A DNA stretch of 64,000 nucleotides from Crocinitomicaceae bacterium (GCA_028689775.1 JAQVCM010000016.1:1-64000), one strand, 5' to 3'; shown: positions 53,263 to 63,593, numbered from the stretch's first letter. Notes: generated from the letters alone by a model not told the origin. Numbers and translations: made by a program.

Positions 53263-53363
53263 AACATTGGGGTTTAAGTGGTAAGGCAAGCGCATCACTC
53301 GCTGGCAAGGTTCTTATCGGTTGATAGGTTCGTAGCCACGAATTCCCCAACGTTTCATACCAC
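53241..53363. repeat. attC-like long imperfect hairpin after a captured gene
   Basis: The arms pair as CGGTCATAAAACATTGGGG (53254-53272) with CCCCAACGTTTCATACC-ACCACCG (53345-53368), with an inner GTGG/CCAC pair (53278-53281 and 53336-53339). GGGCTATAAC at 53241 begins the unit. A ~100-nt stem with a variable loop, placed directly after an odd gene, is the layout of integron attC sites or of related Bacteroidota elements. Confidence 0.7.
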
Positions 53364-53393
53364 CACCGATCTGATTTATATTAAAGAAAATTG

Positions 53394-53436
53394 AAAGGGA
53401 GAATTTTAAGTCAATCTTATAGTTCTCCCTTTTTTA
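53394..53436. terminator. Bidirectional terminator between the cassette gene and recJ
   Basis: AAAGGGAGAA (53394-53403) pairs with TTCTCCCTTT (53423-53432), followed by a T tract on the plus strand. The minus strand has an AT-rich tail. Confidence 0.8.
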
Positions 53437-53464
53437 CGGTCTAAAAAATATCCGTTAATTCCTT

Positions 53465-55192
53465 TCAAATCGATAATCGAATATCTTTCAAATTCAGCTG
53501 CAAGGTTTCCAAATCTCGCCAGGAATTAGTTTCGATGGTATATAAAATATCCAAGGGTTCTTTGCTGTTGATTAAATCCATTTTATCTACCATGCTAAAA
53601 CCAATGGCATCGACCGTTACATGTGTTTTCGGTTGACCAACTACCACTTTCAAATGTTCTTCTTTCAGAATGCGAACATTGGAAATGAAGACATTTTTGG
53701 AAGTAAAAATCGGCTTCATATTTCCAGGACCCGTTGGTTCAAATTGATCAATGATTCTTTTGAACTTAGGCACTTTATTGAGCAACTCGTCTTTCAAGAA
53801 TAATTCATCAAAATGCAGTTCATAATCCACAATTTGCTGCGGAATCAAATCTTCTTTTTGAATTAATTTTTGAACTACTTCGTCAAATCGCTCTTTGAAT
53901 AAAGTGACATTTTCCAAGGGCATACTCATTCCGGCCGCAAATGCATGTCCACCAAATTGTTCGAGTAAATCGGAACATTGTTCCAAAGCATCATGCATGT
54001 TCAATCCGCGAATACTTCTTGCTGAACCCGTTGCAACGCCGTTCGATTCTGTCAGAACAATCGTTGGGCGGTAATGTTTCTCAATCAAGCGGGAAGCGAC
54101 GATTCCAACAACTCCTTTGTGCCAATTTTCATTAAAAACGACGGTTGATATTTTATGTTTAAAGTTTTTATCTTCCTCAATTTGTTGAAATGCTTCCGCT
54201 GTGATCGATTTATCGAGATCTTTTCTTTCGATGTTATCTTCCTCAATGCTCGCTGCGATTGATTTCAGATCTTCTAGGTCGTTTGAAATCATCATCTCAA
54301 CAGATTTTCTTCCCGAATGAATTCGTCCAGCGGCGTTGATTCTTGGAGCAATTGTGAAGATTACAGAAGTTAAGTTTAAAGGCAAGTTTTTCTTGGCAAC
54401 CCGCAGGATTTCTTGAATTCCCAAACGAGGTTCGCGGTTTAATAATTGCATTCCGTGATAACACAAAATTCGATTTTCACCGGTAACGGGAACAATATCA
54501 GCACCAATGCTAATCGCCAATAAATCCAATTGCTGAAACAAGGTTGTTGTGTCCCATTCATTCTCAGTACACAAACCTTGCAAGAGTTTAAACCCAACGC
54601 CACATCCTGATAATTCTTTGTACGGATATTCACAATCAACGCGTTTTGGATCCAAAACGATACAAGCTGGCAATTCTTCTCCTGGTAAGTGGTGATCGCA
54701 AACGATGAAATCAATTCCAAGAGAATTGGCAAAGGCGACTTTATCAATCGATTTAATTCCACAATCTAAGGCGATAATTAACGTAATGCCTTGCTCACTG
54801 GCATACTTAATTCCAAGCTCACTAATACCATATCCTTCCGCATAGCGATCGGGAATGTAAAATTCTAATTTCTCATACTGTTCAATAAGCACATTCCACA
54901 TCGTTGCGACTGCTGTAGTTCCGTCCACATCGTAATCACCGAAAATCATAATCTTCTCGCTATTAGAAATCGCCAAATTGATTCGATCAACCGCTTCTTT
55001 CAAATCTTTCATTAAAAAAGGATCATGCAAATCTTCCAATTTTGGACGGAAAAAATACTGCGCTTCATCGAAAGAATGAATTCCACGTTGCGCTAAAATG
55101 GAAGCCAATGCAGGTTCTACTTTGATATCCGAAATGAGTTGATCGATGATTTGTTGATCAGGTGTGCTTTTGATGAGCCAGCGTTTTTGCAT
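53465..55192 (-). CDS. recJ: Single-stranded-DNA exonuclease RecJ
   Basis: 575 residues. DHH phosphoesterase motifs: MIFGDYDVDGTTAVA, ALDCGIKSID and VCDHHLPGE (about 72-160), then the DHHA1 part with GVATGSARSIRGLNMHDAL and GGHAFAAGMSMP. A C-terminal OB-like domain completes the protein. It degrades single strands 5'->3' in repair. The upstream DNA has no gene until 55304. Confidence 0.95.
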   Translation of the reverse strand: MQKRWLIKSTPDQQIIDQLISDIKVEPALASILAQRGIHSFDEAQYFFRPKLEDLHDPFLMKDLKEAVDRINLAISNSEKIMIFGDYDVDGTTAVATMWNVLIEQYEKLEFYIPDRYAEGYGISELGIKYASEQGITLIIALDCGIKSIDKVAFANSLGIDFIVCDHHLPGEELPACIVLDPKRVDCEYPYKELSGCGVGFKLLQGLCTENEWDTTTLFQQLDLLAISIGADIVPVTGENRILCYHGMQLLNREPRLGIQEILRVAKKNLPLNLTSVIFTIAPRINAAGRIHSGRKSVEMMISNDLEDLKSIAASIEEDNIERKDLDKSITAEAFQQIEEDKNFKHKISTVVFNENWHKGVVGIVASRLIEKHYRPTIVLTESNGVATGSARSIRGLNMHDALEQCSDLLEQFGGHAFAAGMSMPLENVTLFKERFDEVVQKLIQKEDLIPQQIVDYELHFDELFLKDELLNKVPKFKRIIDQFEPTGPGNMKPIFTSKNVFISNVRILKEEHLKVVVGQPKTHVTVDAIGFSMVDKMDLINSKEPLDILYTIETNSWRDLETLQLNLKDIRLSI

Positions 55193-55303
55193 GTTTGTTT
55201 TATAAATTGTTTTGTCTTCAATTTTTGAATCTCTAAATTAAGATACGGATAAAGTTCGGATAATATAACGAGTCAAATTGATTTTATTTCTCATAAATCT
55301 AAC

Positions 55304-56113
55304 TTAATCATACATTGAAGCATTTAATTTCAGTGGAATCGTATATCGGAAACCCAGTTGCATTGAGAAAGAATGCAAGGCGACAGAGCTTATAGGAGCA
55401 ATCCTCAATTTTTCTATGTAATTTTCTTTTACACTTTTATCATACCTAAAATTCGCATATTTATAATTAATAACAGTCAAGTTATAACCAACAGAAAGTT
55501 TAAGATCAAAACCGTCCATCAAGCTAAAATCACAACCACCATAAAAATTACCGAAAAATGGTGTTGATTGATATAATGAGGCTTGGTAGTATAATGTAGG
55601 TGGCGTACCATGTCCATAATGGTACGAATCATATTCTTCCATAGCTTGTTTATGGGATGGCCCGTATGATTGACTTTTAATGTATCTGTTTTTATAATTA
55701 GAACAAAATTCGGAGAACAGCTGAGCGCTAACAAAAGGTTTGAATTTACTCCGTTCTAAAAATCGCATACCGAGACCAATTCCCAGTAGATTAGATTTGC
55801 GAACATCCTCTTTACTGATATAATCTATAAAATTTCCACTCTCTAAATATTGATAATTCAGACCTATTAAGTAGCTATGATTCTTAGCATACAATCTTAA
55901 AGCAGAATATGCATTTAGTCCTACATATCCATAATTAGAGTCATGGCGCTTATCTTCATAATCACTTTTGTTTATAAACTCCTTGTTTTTAGTGCCATTA
56001 AAAACTCCAAAAACAGCGAATGTTCCAGCAATTCCGATTTCAGGTTTGATTTCCACCTGAGCGAAATTAGAACTAAAAATCAGCAGAAAAATGAGTAAAA
56101 CCTTTGATTTCAT
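55304..56113 (-). CDS. Outer-membrane beta-barrel protein
   Basis: 269 residues from the ATG at 56113. The frame is open to 56152, but the upstream part overlaps a TATATTTC -7 element and lacks a signal peptide. After the signal peptide (VLLIFLLIFSSNFAQ) alternating strands (IKPEIGIAGTFAVFG, YLIGLNYQYLE, LLGIGLGMRFL, LKLSVGYNLTVI) end in a terminal strand (MQLGFRYTIP). About eight to ten strands are expected. Function unknown. Confidence 0.78.
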   Translation of the reverse strand: MKSKVLLIFLLIFSSNFAQVEIKPEIGIAGTFAVFGVFNGTKNKEFINKSDYEDKRHDSNYGYVGLNAYSALRLYAKNHSYLIGLNYQYLESGNFIDYISKEDVRKSNLLGIGLGMRFLERSKFKPFVSAQLFSEFCSNYKNRYIKSQSYGPSHKQAMEEYDSYHYGHGTPPTLYYQASLYQSTPFFGNFYGGCDFSLMDGFDLKLSVGYNLTVINYKYANFRYDKSVKENYIEKLRIAPISSVALHSFSMQLGFRYTIPLKLNASMYD

Positions 56114-56273
56114 ACGTAGTAGTTTTAGAAAACTTCTAGAAATATACAACAATAAATTGATTTTTCACTGATCACCATCTATAGTCATTTTCATTTAACT
56201 GCGTTGCTTGCTTCGCAGGTGTGTCAAACTATTGTTATGGCTTATTTCATAATATTTTACCAAGAGAGTTTAA

Positions 56274-56906
56274 TTAATAATCAATGTTATAAGATGCTTG
56301 TCCGTTTGGAGGAACAAATAAAACATGAGAATATACATTTTCTTGACCACCACGTATAACGATCCATTCCAATCTATAATTTCCAGAAGGGACTTTAGCA
56401 AATGTGCCTGCATTATTGTAACAACCAGTAAGTTCAAATGGCTCAAAAACAGACATTCCACTGTATGAGATGTACTCTCGTTTGAAAACTAAAGTGTCGG
56501 TAGGACCTTGGCAATTTATGTTGTGAATACTCGTCAATATTTCCCCATAAGGCACCGCATGAAAATCAACCAACATTTTCTTCTTTTTTAAAGCGTAGTG
56601 ATTCCCACCAGCGTATTTTCCATTTTCATACCAACCAATCGGATGATACTTTCCGAATGTATTGATCTGTAGATATACGGCTTTCATACTTTTGATACTC
56701 AGCGAATAACTCCCATCAGAGCCTGTGAAAGTGCTTGTAATGGTTTTCTCACCAGCAGGAAGCCCTCCGCTGCTTTTAACAATACTGAGTTTTACGCCTT
56801 CGATTCCTTCTCCAGTAATTGGATTTACAACTCTTCCCTGTACGCTTACTTTCCCACAGGAAACGGCTAAAAATAGGATCAGTGAAAATAAACTTAAATT
56901 TCTCAT
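56274..56906 (-). CDS. Lipoprotein with carboxypeptidase-regulatory-like domain
   Basis: 210 residues. Lipobox LAVSC near residue 17. A CarboxypepD_reg-like beta-sandwich follows: VQGRVVNPITGEGIEGVKLSIVKS and FTGSDGSYSLSIKS. The C-terminal part (PSGNYRLEWIVIRGGQENVY) suggests a second beta-sandwich. Surface lipoprotein of unknown role. Confidence 0.82.
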   Translation of the reverse strand: MRNLSLFSLILFLAVSCGKVSVQGRVVNPITGEGIEGVKLSIVKSSGGLPAGEKTITSTFTGSDGSYSLSIKSMKAVYLQINTFGKYHPIGWYENGKYAGGNHYALKKKKMLVDFHAVPYGEILTSIHNINCQGPTDTLVFKREYISYSGMSVFEPFELTGCYNNAGTFAKVPSGNYRLEWIVIRGGQENVYSHVLFVPPNGQASYNIDY

Positions 56907-57079
56907 AACTTTATGAAGAGCTTTTGATTACAAATATATTTCTGATCAGTAATAAGTTTTATTAGTTTTCGTGGAAGATAGTACTTTTTTCTAAGTGTTA
57001 ACAATTATTAGACAAATTAGTTCAGAACAAAATTATAGTTTTGGGAAAGTAAAAATTGGATTATGAAGTATTTAAAATC

Positions 57080-57110
57080 AAAAAAGCCTGCCTCAAACTG
57101 AGACAGGCTT
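57080..57110 (-). terminator. Terminator of the PpiD-like gene
   Basis: AAGCCTGCCTC (57084-57094) pairs with GAGACAGGCTT (57100-57110) at 10 of 11 positions. On the minus strand it is followed by TTTTTT. Confidence 0.85.
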
Positions 57111-57131
57111 CATTATTTTATGAACGAATGC

Positions 57132-59327
57132 TTAATCAACCGTTAAACCCAATGAATTGAATTTACGGTTATCTATTACATTTGATTTTTCGTACATCGC
57201 TTGGCGAATTGCATTTTGAACGTTTCCACGAAGTGCAGATAACATTTGTTGTTTCTCAACATTGTAATTGTCAGCAACAGGAGCTTTAGCTGTTTTGTTC
57301 AAACGAACTAAGTAAACACCTTGCTCACCTACTAAAGGAAGTGTCATTTGACCATCTTTCAATCCTGAGAACAATGCACCAACAACCGCTGGCTCGTATC
57401 CTGAACCTGGGAACTGTGGATTTGCAAATGTAATTTCAGCATCAGCAGCAGTTGTATTTGCTTTTTGAGCAGCAGCTTCAATTGTTTTGCTACCCAACAA
57501 CATTTTTGTCAAACGTTCTGCTTTCAATTCTTTCATCACTTCTGCTTTCATTCTATCAGAAACGTTGTCAAAGTCTGGTGTTCCTTTCTTCGAAATAGAC
57601 TCAATAATCGCAATGATGTATTTGTCACCATCTTTGATTGGAGAAGAACAAAGCATTCCTACTTCTGCGCCGCGATCGTAAGCCAATTTCAATATTTTAT
57701 CTTTCGCCATTGGCGTTTGAAAAGCACTTACTTTTGGAGATTCGCTCATGATTAAAATTGGCTGCGTCACGAAATAGTTTTTCTTACGAGCTAATTCTTC
57801 AAATTTCTCCAATTTCGCTTTGTTACCTTTCACTTTAGAAATACTAGACTCCATCATTTCCAACATGTCGTAAGACTCATTTTGAGCATCATCCAACGTT
57901 GTTTGACTAGGAACTAATGTTTTTTGAACCAAGGCTAAAACTGGAAAGTTAACCACCTTTTTGTCCATTACTTCAATGATGTGAATACCAAAGTTTGTTT
58001 TCACACTTCCAATTGTTCCAACTGGTTTGTCAACAATGAATTTAGAAAATTCAGGAACCATTTCGTAGTCCAAGAAATCTTCATAAACTCCACCTTTGTC
58101 TTTAGACCCTGGATCTTCTGTGAACAACGTCACGTATTCTTCGAAATTATTTTTATTCAAAGTCACCAAAATACTATCAGCTTTTCTTTGAGCTTTTACA
58201 AAGGATGCCGTGTCACCTTCTTGTGCACTGATCAAAATATGTCGTGCTTTCAAAGAATATTTATTGAAGTCTAACACTTTCGCCAAACGCATAACGCCTT
58301 GGTCAGCATAAGGTCCTACAATGTCACCAATCGCAGCTCTTTTGAAAACTGAATCCATGGAAGCAGGATAGGTCATACCTTGTCTTGCTTTTGGATCACC
58401 TTCTGGTCTGAAAGTAGCATCGTGTGTACTAGAGAACGCTTTTAAATCACTGTTCGCTAAAACAAAAAGACTGTCATTTTTAGTGGTCTGAAATTGAGTT
58501 TTAATTTTCTCTAAATCCGTATCAAACTTTTGAATGTCTTCTTTAGAAGGAGCAATTGCAATTTCAAAATACTTAACCGTACGAGCAGCTTTTCCTTCCC
58601 ATTTCTTTTCGTTTTTATGAGCTTCGTAATATTTCTTTACAGCATCATCTGAAACTTTGATGTCCTCATCTGGAATTTCGCTATATCTTTTCACGATATA
58701 AGAAACACTTTTGATTTCTTTTTGAGCATTATACTCATCTTGCGCTTCTAAGTCTGTCACGTAAACACCTTGAGCAATCAATTGGAAATATTTATCCGTT
58801 TTACGTTGTTTACGCAAATCACGTTTATTTTGTTCCCATTGTGCAACTTCATTTGGATCACTTGACTCCTCCATTTGTTTGATTCTTTGTTCCAACAAAC
58901 GCGCGTTAAACTTACCAGTTGAATCACTGAATGATTGCGCCAAGTCTGGCATCACAGTGAAACCATCCGTTCCGTACAAATATGCATCTGCTTCACGTTG
59001 ACTTACGTCAATTCCTAAAGCTTCATATTCTTTGTCGAACATCATGTCTTCAACCAATGAACCCCAAGCTTTATCTTGGGAGTTTTCTTGGTCTTGCGCC
59101 GTGTAAGGTCGTTGTTGTTGGTTGGCTTGTTGCTCATCCATCATTCCAACTTCCATCATTCGTTGATTGTAAAGTTCTGGATTTACTTTCTCGCCATCAA
59201 CTGAACCTGGACCGAAATCAGGTGTACTGCCTTTTGTTAATTCTGGAAGGATGAATGCAATAAGTGCAATCCCTACTACTACGATCAACAACCAAGATTT
59301 TTCTCGAATTTTTCCGATTAGAGCCAT
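57132..59327 (-). CDS. PpiD/SurA-type membrane-anchored peptidyl-prolyl isomerase
   Basis: 731 residues. One N-terminal transmembrane helix (WLLIVVVGIALIAFILP) with the foldase in the periplasm. SurA-N-like helical region (about 40-230), then a parvulin domain at about 365-455 (KARHILISAQ, DPGSKDKGGVYEDF, FGIHIIEVMD). A second, degenerate parvulin-like part follows. It helps fold outer-membrane proteins. Normal for Bacteroidota PpiD-like proteins. Confidence 0.9.
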   Translation of the reverse strand: MALIGKIREKSWLLIVVVGIALIAFILPELTKGSTPDFGPGSVDGEKVNPELYNQRMMEVGMMDEQQANQQQRPYTAQDQENSQDKAWGSLVEDMMFDKEYEALGIDVSQREADAYLYGTDGFTVMPDLAQSFSDSTGKFNARLLEQRIKQMEESSDPNEVAQWEQNKRDLRKQRKTDKYFQLIAQGVYVTDLEAQDEYNAQKEIKSVSYIVKRYSEIPDEDIKVSDDAVKKYYEAHKNEKKWEGKAARTVKYFEIAIAPSKEDIQKFDTDLEKIKTQFQTTKNDSLFVLANSDLKAFSSTHDATFRPEGDPKARQGMTYPASMDSVFKRAAIGDIVGPYADQGVMRLAKVLDFNKYSLKARHILISAQEGDTASFVKAQRKADSILVTLNKNNFEEYVTLFTEDPGSKDKGGVYEDFLDYEMVPEFSKFIVDKPVGTIGSVKTNFGIHIIEVMDKKVVNFPVLALVQKTLVPSQTTLDDAQNESYDMLEMMESSISKVKGNKAKLEKFEELARKKNYFVTQPILIMSESPKVSAFQTPMAKDKILKLAYDRGAEVGMLCSSPIKDGDKYIIAIIESISKKGTPDFDNVSDRMKAEVMKELKAERLTKMLLGSKTIEAAAQKANTTAADAEITFANPQFPGSGYEPAVVGALFSGLKDGQMTLPLVGEQGVYLVRLNKTAKAPVADNYNVEKQQMLSALRGNVQNAIRQAMYEKSNVIDNRKFNSLGLTVD

Positions 59328-59479
59328 TATACTATATTATTTAAGGGTGCGAATATAATCAGATGAATTAACTAATGAAAGCATATTGTCGTAAATATTT
59401 TTTAACATCGAATTAAATTTATTTTCTAAGCTGATTTTTAAGGTGTTTTCTTTGTGTTTTAGATTTAAAAGGCAAGAAA

Positions 59480-62287
59480 TCACTCTCTTTCCAAGCCATA
59501 AGATTTCCCTTTTTCTTTTGCTGGAAGTCCATTCTCCAACCAGGTTGGCGCAGGAACATCTTTCAAGTAAAAATCAAAAAATTGACGCATTCTGATACTC
59601 AAATCAATTCGATTGGCATTTTTCATCAAATTGTGATCGTCGCCGTTGTAATTCAACATCCAAACTGGTTTATTCAAACGTTTCAAACCTGTGAAAAGCT
59701 CAATTCCTTGATACCACGGCACCGCACCATCTGCATCGTTGTGCATAATCAATAAAGGCGTATTTACTTTTGGCAAGTGAAATAATGGAGAATTTTCTAC
59801 GTATAATTCTGGTGCTTCCCAAATGGTTTTACCAATTCTACTTTGCGTTCTTTCATACTGAAACTGCCTATTCAGTCCTGTTCCCCAACGAATTCCGCCA
59901 TAGGCTGAAAACATGTTGGCAACCGGCGCTCCAGCCATCGCTGCATGAAAACGATTGGTCATCGTGATCAATTGTGCTGTTTGATAGCCACCCCAACTTT
60001 GACCTTGCAATCCCATCTTCGTGGAATCAACCGCTGGATAATTTTTCAAGACATAATCTGTTGCGCTCATGATGCAATTGTATGCACCGCGAGCTGGAAA
60101 ACCTGGTTCGTAGCGAATGTCTGGAATCAAAACAAAATAACCTGCCGAAGCATATTCTGTTGCAAAAATGATGGACGCAGTTGGTTTTGGTGCATAATGA
60201 TTGTGTAAATCGTCGCTATACATTTCATAGAAATACACCAACAAAGGATATTTCTTCGTCGAATCGTAATTCTCTGGTTTGTATAACAATCCTTCCAAAG
60301 GAGTTTTGTCATACGCTTTCCATTTAATCAACTCAACCGTTGCCCAATTGTATTCACTTTGCTGCGGATTGGTCCAGGAAATTTGTTTTATCGCTTCATT
60401 GGAAATCCATTTTCCAACTTGAACATCGGGGTAATCTTGAATTGAACTGGCTTGGAAAATGTAAGTTTCTGCATTTTTCGCTTTTTTCAAACCCATCACT
60501 TTGTGATTGGTATGAAGTTTTTGATCAAAAGTCCAGTTATTATCTGTAAATCTTAAAACGGACATCGATTTATCACTTTCATAAAACCCAACTAAATAGC
60601 TGTTTTCAGAAGATACATAAATACTATCTCGATCCCAATCTCTCAAGGTGTATCTGATTTTTTGAGCTTCACCTTTCGTTATGTTTTTGATATTTTGAGA
60701 AGGTAAATCAAAACGATATACATCGTATTTCGACTGAATCAACAGGCTATTCTCACCTTTCTCCCAACCAATAACACCAAGTGGACTCGCCTCTATCGGC
60801 ATTCCGTTGATGTCTTCGAACCAATCTGTTTTCACGGAACAGGTAATACAAACCTCTTTATTTGTTGCGAAATCCAATACATATTGCTGCTTGTCTTTCT
60901 CTTTGAAATAGGTCATGTAATTTCCCGATGGAGATAAATCAGCACCGAAAATTTGGGCTTTAAGCACTTGAGTTTTGTTTCCGGTGGCTACATTTATTTT
61001 GTAAATATCCATTCGGTATGGGTATTCCCAGTTATAGGTGTTTTGATATGGAGACACAGAATAACCCAAAAGATATGCAGGATTTCCTCGTTTTGGAAGA
61101 CTTATCCTTAAATCCTCTTCACCAAGAATTAAAAATGACTTTTTAGCAAGTTCGTAAACCGCTAAATTTGATTTCTTTAAATCTCGTTTCAGTTCTACGA
61201 GTTGTTGTGGTTGCAAACGAGCATCTTTCCAGTGCCACACATCAAGAACTGCTTTTTCAGAAGCCAATAAAGTGTCTTTTGGTTCTGTTACTGCTTTCTC
61301 GGCAACACCGAAATACAATTTCTCGCCATTTTCAGAAAATTGAGGTTTAAAATCAGAACTTACGCGATCTGTTTCTGGTAAATTAACGTGTAGTGTGTCG
61401 ATCAGTTTGTTAATCACTTCCTGCTCTAAATTTACATGAAACAATTGGTAGTTCTTTGCTTTAGATGTATCAACAGATGCAGTGAAAGCCAATTCATTTC
61501 CTTTTGAATTAAAAGACAATCCGCCTACGTTTGAAAAAACAGGCTGTATGTCCATCGATTTCTGAGCAATAAAATTAAAAGCATGCATCGAGATACTGTC
61601 TGCTTTTTTCACTTTCTGATGCGTCGTATAGGCAAAATAAATGCCTTTTTCAGATGTGTAAATGTCTTTCACATTTTTAATTGGTTTAGAGATAGCTTCG
61701 CCATCAACAACATACATCAATCCGCCATCTGACTCCACTTTAACAGGTTCTTCTTTGTTTTTCTTTTTACAAAAAATCTTCTTTTTCTTCTTTGCTTTTT
61801 TCTTTTTAGAAGTTGACGGAGCCTTTTCTTTCAACTCATTGGAATTCTTCAAGAAAACAATCTGATCACTTTCTGAAAGTAAATAGTATGCTTTTATATC
61901 AGCATGTTTTTGAAGTTTTTGACTCGCAAGATGATAAACTCCCAATGAATCTTTTGGCCATTTTTCCTTTTTAACCTTATTCAATTCGCACGTTCTCAAG
62001 GTGTCAAATCCAGGAGTGATTTTAAAAACGAAGTACGAATTATGGTCTGTAAACTTCGGATCAACCGCTCTAAAAAATGAGTCGACTTTATTCGTTTCAA
62101 CATTTACTAAATAGGTATATCCGTCTCCACGATGTGGCTTGATGGTATAACTAACATATTTACCATCGTTGGAAATCTGTGTGTCACCAACGCGTTTCCA
62201 ATCATTGTATGCGGTGTGATCAATTACTTTCTTTTGAGAAAACGCTGTTCCTGCAAGACAAATAAATAAAAGAATAAGGTATTTCAT
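59480..62287 (-). CDS. S9 family peptidase with Lys-rich insertion
   Basis: 935 residues. Signal peptide (MKYLILLFICLAGTAFSQ), a beta-propeller region, then an alpha/beta-hydrolase domain: nucleophile Ser in GLQGQSWGGYQT, Asp in LIMHNDADGAVP and His in GDDHNLMKNA. It cleaves proline-containing oligopeptides or short peptides at the N terminus in the periplasm. A Lys-rich stretch at ~161-178 (KKKKAKKKKK and KKK) is unusual for a secreted enzyme and breaks the propeller. The end is SYGLERE. Confidence 0.9.
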   Translation of the reverse strand: MKYLILLFICLAGTAFSQKKVIDHTAYNDWKRVGDTQISNDGKYVSYTIKPHRGDGYTYLVNVETNKVDSFFRAVDPKFTDHNSYFVFKITPGFDTLRTCELNKVKKEKWPKDSLGVYHLASQKLQKHADIKAYYLLSESDQIVFLKNSNELKEKAPSTSKKKKAKKKKKIFCKKKNKEEPVKVESDGGLMYVVDGEAISKPIKNVKDIYTSEKGIYFAYTTHQKVKKADSISMHAFNFIAQKSMDIQPVFSNVGGLSFNSKGNELAFTASVDTSKAKNYQLFHVNLEQEVINKLIDTLHVNLPETDRVSSDFKPQFSENGEKLYFGVAEKAVTEPKDTLLASEKAVLDVWHWKDARLQPQQLVELKRDLKKSNLAVYELAKKSFLILGEEDLRISLPKRGNPAYLLGYSVSPYQNTYNWEYPYRMDIYKINVATGNKTQVLKAQIFGADLSPSGNYMTYFKEKDKQQYVLDFATNKEVCITCSVKTDWFEDINGMPIEASPLGVIGWEKGENSLLIQSKYDVYRFDLPSQNIKNITKGEAQKIRYTLRDWDRDSIYVSSENSYLVGFYESDKSMSVLRFTDNNWTFDQKLHTNHKVMGLKKAKNAETYIFQASSIQDYPDVQVGKWISNEAIKQISWTNPQQSEYNWATVELIKWKAYDKTPLEGLLYKPENYDSTKKYPLLVYFYEMYSDDLHNHYAPKPTASIIFATEYASAGYFVLIPDIRYEPGFPARGAYNCIMSATDYVLKNYPAVDSTKMGLQGQSWGGYQTAQLITMTNRFHAAMAGAPVANMFSAYGGIRWGTGLNRQFQYERTQSRIGKTIWEAPELYVENSPLFHLPKVNTPLLIMHNDADGAVPWYQGIELFTGLKRLNKPVWMLNYNGDDHNLMKNANRIDLSIRMRQFFDFYLKDVPAPTWLENGLPAKEKGKSYGLERE

Positions 62288-62315
62288 ATCTTGATAATTT
62301 GATTTTCAAAAGGTC

Positions 62316-62373
62316 ATTTGCCATCGCCATTATCGGGATGCTCGTTGGTGTCAGAACGCTTATGATGGCAAAT
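62316..62373. repeat. Perfect 10-bp inverted repeat around a 38-nt spacer
   Basis: ATTTGCCATC (62316-62325) and GATGGCAAAT (62364-62373) are perfect reverse complements. The element lies 28 bp upstream of the S9 peptidase start. It may be an operator or an extragenic repeat. Confidence 0.6.
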
Positions 62374-62384
62374 TTTATGTTCAA

Positions 62385-62428
62385 TTTTAAAAAAGAAATC
62401 CCTCACCAAAAAACATGGAAAGGGATTT
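62385..62428 (-). terminator. Terminator after queA
   Basis: AAATCCCT (62396-62403) pairs with AGGGATTT (62421-62428). On the minus strand a T tract follows. It separates queA from the S9 peptidase gene. Confidence 0.75.
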
Positions 62429-62452
62429 AATAATTTTTATTTCAACTTCGGA

Positions 62453-63538
62453 TTACAAGATTAACATCGCATCTCCGTAGGAGTAAAAACGGTATTTTTC
62501 TTTGATTGCAGTTTCATACGCTTCCATCATCAAATTGTGTCCGCAGAAAGCAGAAATCATCATCAACAAAGTTGAAAGTGGTGTATGGAAATTAGTAATC
62601 AAACTATCGGCAATTTGAAAATGGTACGGAGGGAAAATGAATTTATTGGTCCAACCATCAAAAGGTTTCAACATTCCGTCTGTAGAAACAGAAGTTTCAA
62701 TTGCACGCATGGAAGTTGTTCCCACTGCACAAACTCTTCTTTTGTTTTCTTTTGCATTGTTGACGATATCTGCACAAGCTTGTGTAATAATCGCTTGTTC
62801 AGAATCCATTTTATGTTTTGTCAAATCCTCAACTTCAACGGTTCTAAAAGTTCCCAAACCAATGTGAAGTGTGATTTCAGCAAAATCAACACCTTTCAAT
62901 TCTAATCTTTTCAACAACTCACGAGAGAAGTGCAAACCTGCAGTTGGCGCTGCAACAGCACCTTCTTGAGAAGCATAAATTGTTTGGTAGCGAGCTTCAT
63001 CTTCTTTCTCAACTTCCCTGCGGATGTATTTTGGAAGTGGCGTTTCACCCAATTCGGTGATTTTAGCTTTAAATTCTTCGTAAGAACCATCAAAAAGGAA
63101 ACGCAAAGTTCTACCTCTAGAGGTTGTGTTGTCAATTACTTCAGCAACCAACGATTCATCGTCACCAAAATATAATTTATTTCCGATTCTTATTTTACGA
63201 GCAGGATCTACTAAAACATCCCAAAGTAAACTTTCGCGATTTAATTCTCTCAATAAAAAAACTTCGATTTTAGCGCCTGTTTTTTCTTTGTTACCATACA
63301 TTCTTGCAGGAAAAACCTTGGTGTTGTTGGTAATCATCACATCTCCGTCGCTAAAATAATTGATCAAATCTTTGAATAATTTGTGTTCAATTTTTCCAGT
63401 TTTACGATGAATCACCATCAAGCGAGCTTCATCTCTATTTTCTTGTGGGTATTCTGCGATCAATTCGTTAGGCAAGTCGAAACTAAATTCTGATAGTTTC
63501 ATTTTGCCCATTTTTTGTATTTTATGTTTGTCTTCCAT
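62453..63538 (-). CDS. queA: tRNA preQ1(34) S-adenosylmethionine ribosyltransferase-isomerase
   Basis: 361 residues. Hallmarks [54 protein letters not shown] and [17 protein letters not shown]. It adds the epoxycyclopentane ring to preQ1 in tRNA anticodons. The M at 63538 is used, but Met10 and Met13 are alternatives. A TACCTTTG -7 element lies 48 bp upstream. Confidence 0.95.
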   Translation of the reverse strand: MEDKHKIQKMGKMKLSEFSFDLPNELIAEYPQENRDEARLMVIHRKTGKIEHKLFKDLINYFSDGDVMITNNTKVFPARMYGNKEKTGAKIEVFLLRELNRESLLWDVLVDPARKIRIGNKLYFGDDESLVAEVIDNTTSRGRTLRFLFDGSYEEFKAKITELGETPLPKYIRREVEKEDEARYQTIYASQEGAVAAPTAGLHFSRELLKRLELKGVDFAEITLHIGLGTFRTVEVEDLTKHKMDSEQAIITQACADIVNNAKENKRRVCAVGTTSMRAIETSVSTDGMLKPFDGWTNKFIFPPYHFQIADSLITNFHTPLSTLLMMISAFCGHNLMMEAYETAIKEKYRFYSYGDAMLIL

Positions 63539-63585
63539 CTAAAAGTATCTATCCAATGGTGCTATTCACTGGGGTAAAATGTGCA

Positions 63586-63593
63586 CAAAGGTA
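63586..63593 (-). promoter_or_regulatory. -7 promoter element of queA
   Basis: Minus-strand TACCTTTG fits TAnnTTTG and gives a 40-50 nt leader for queA. Confidence 0.65.
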
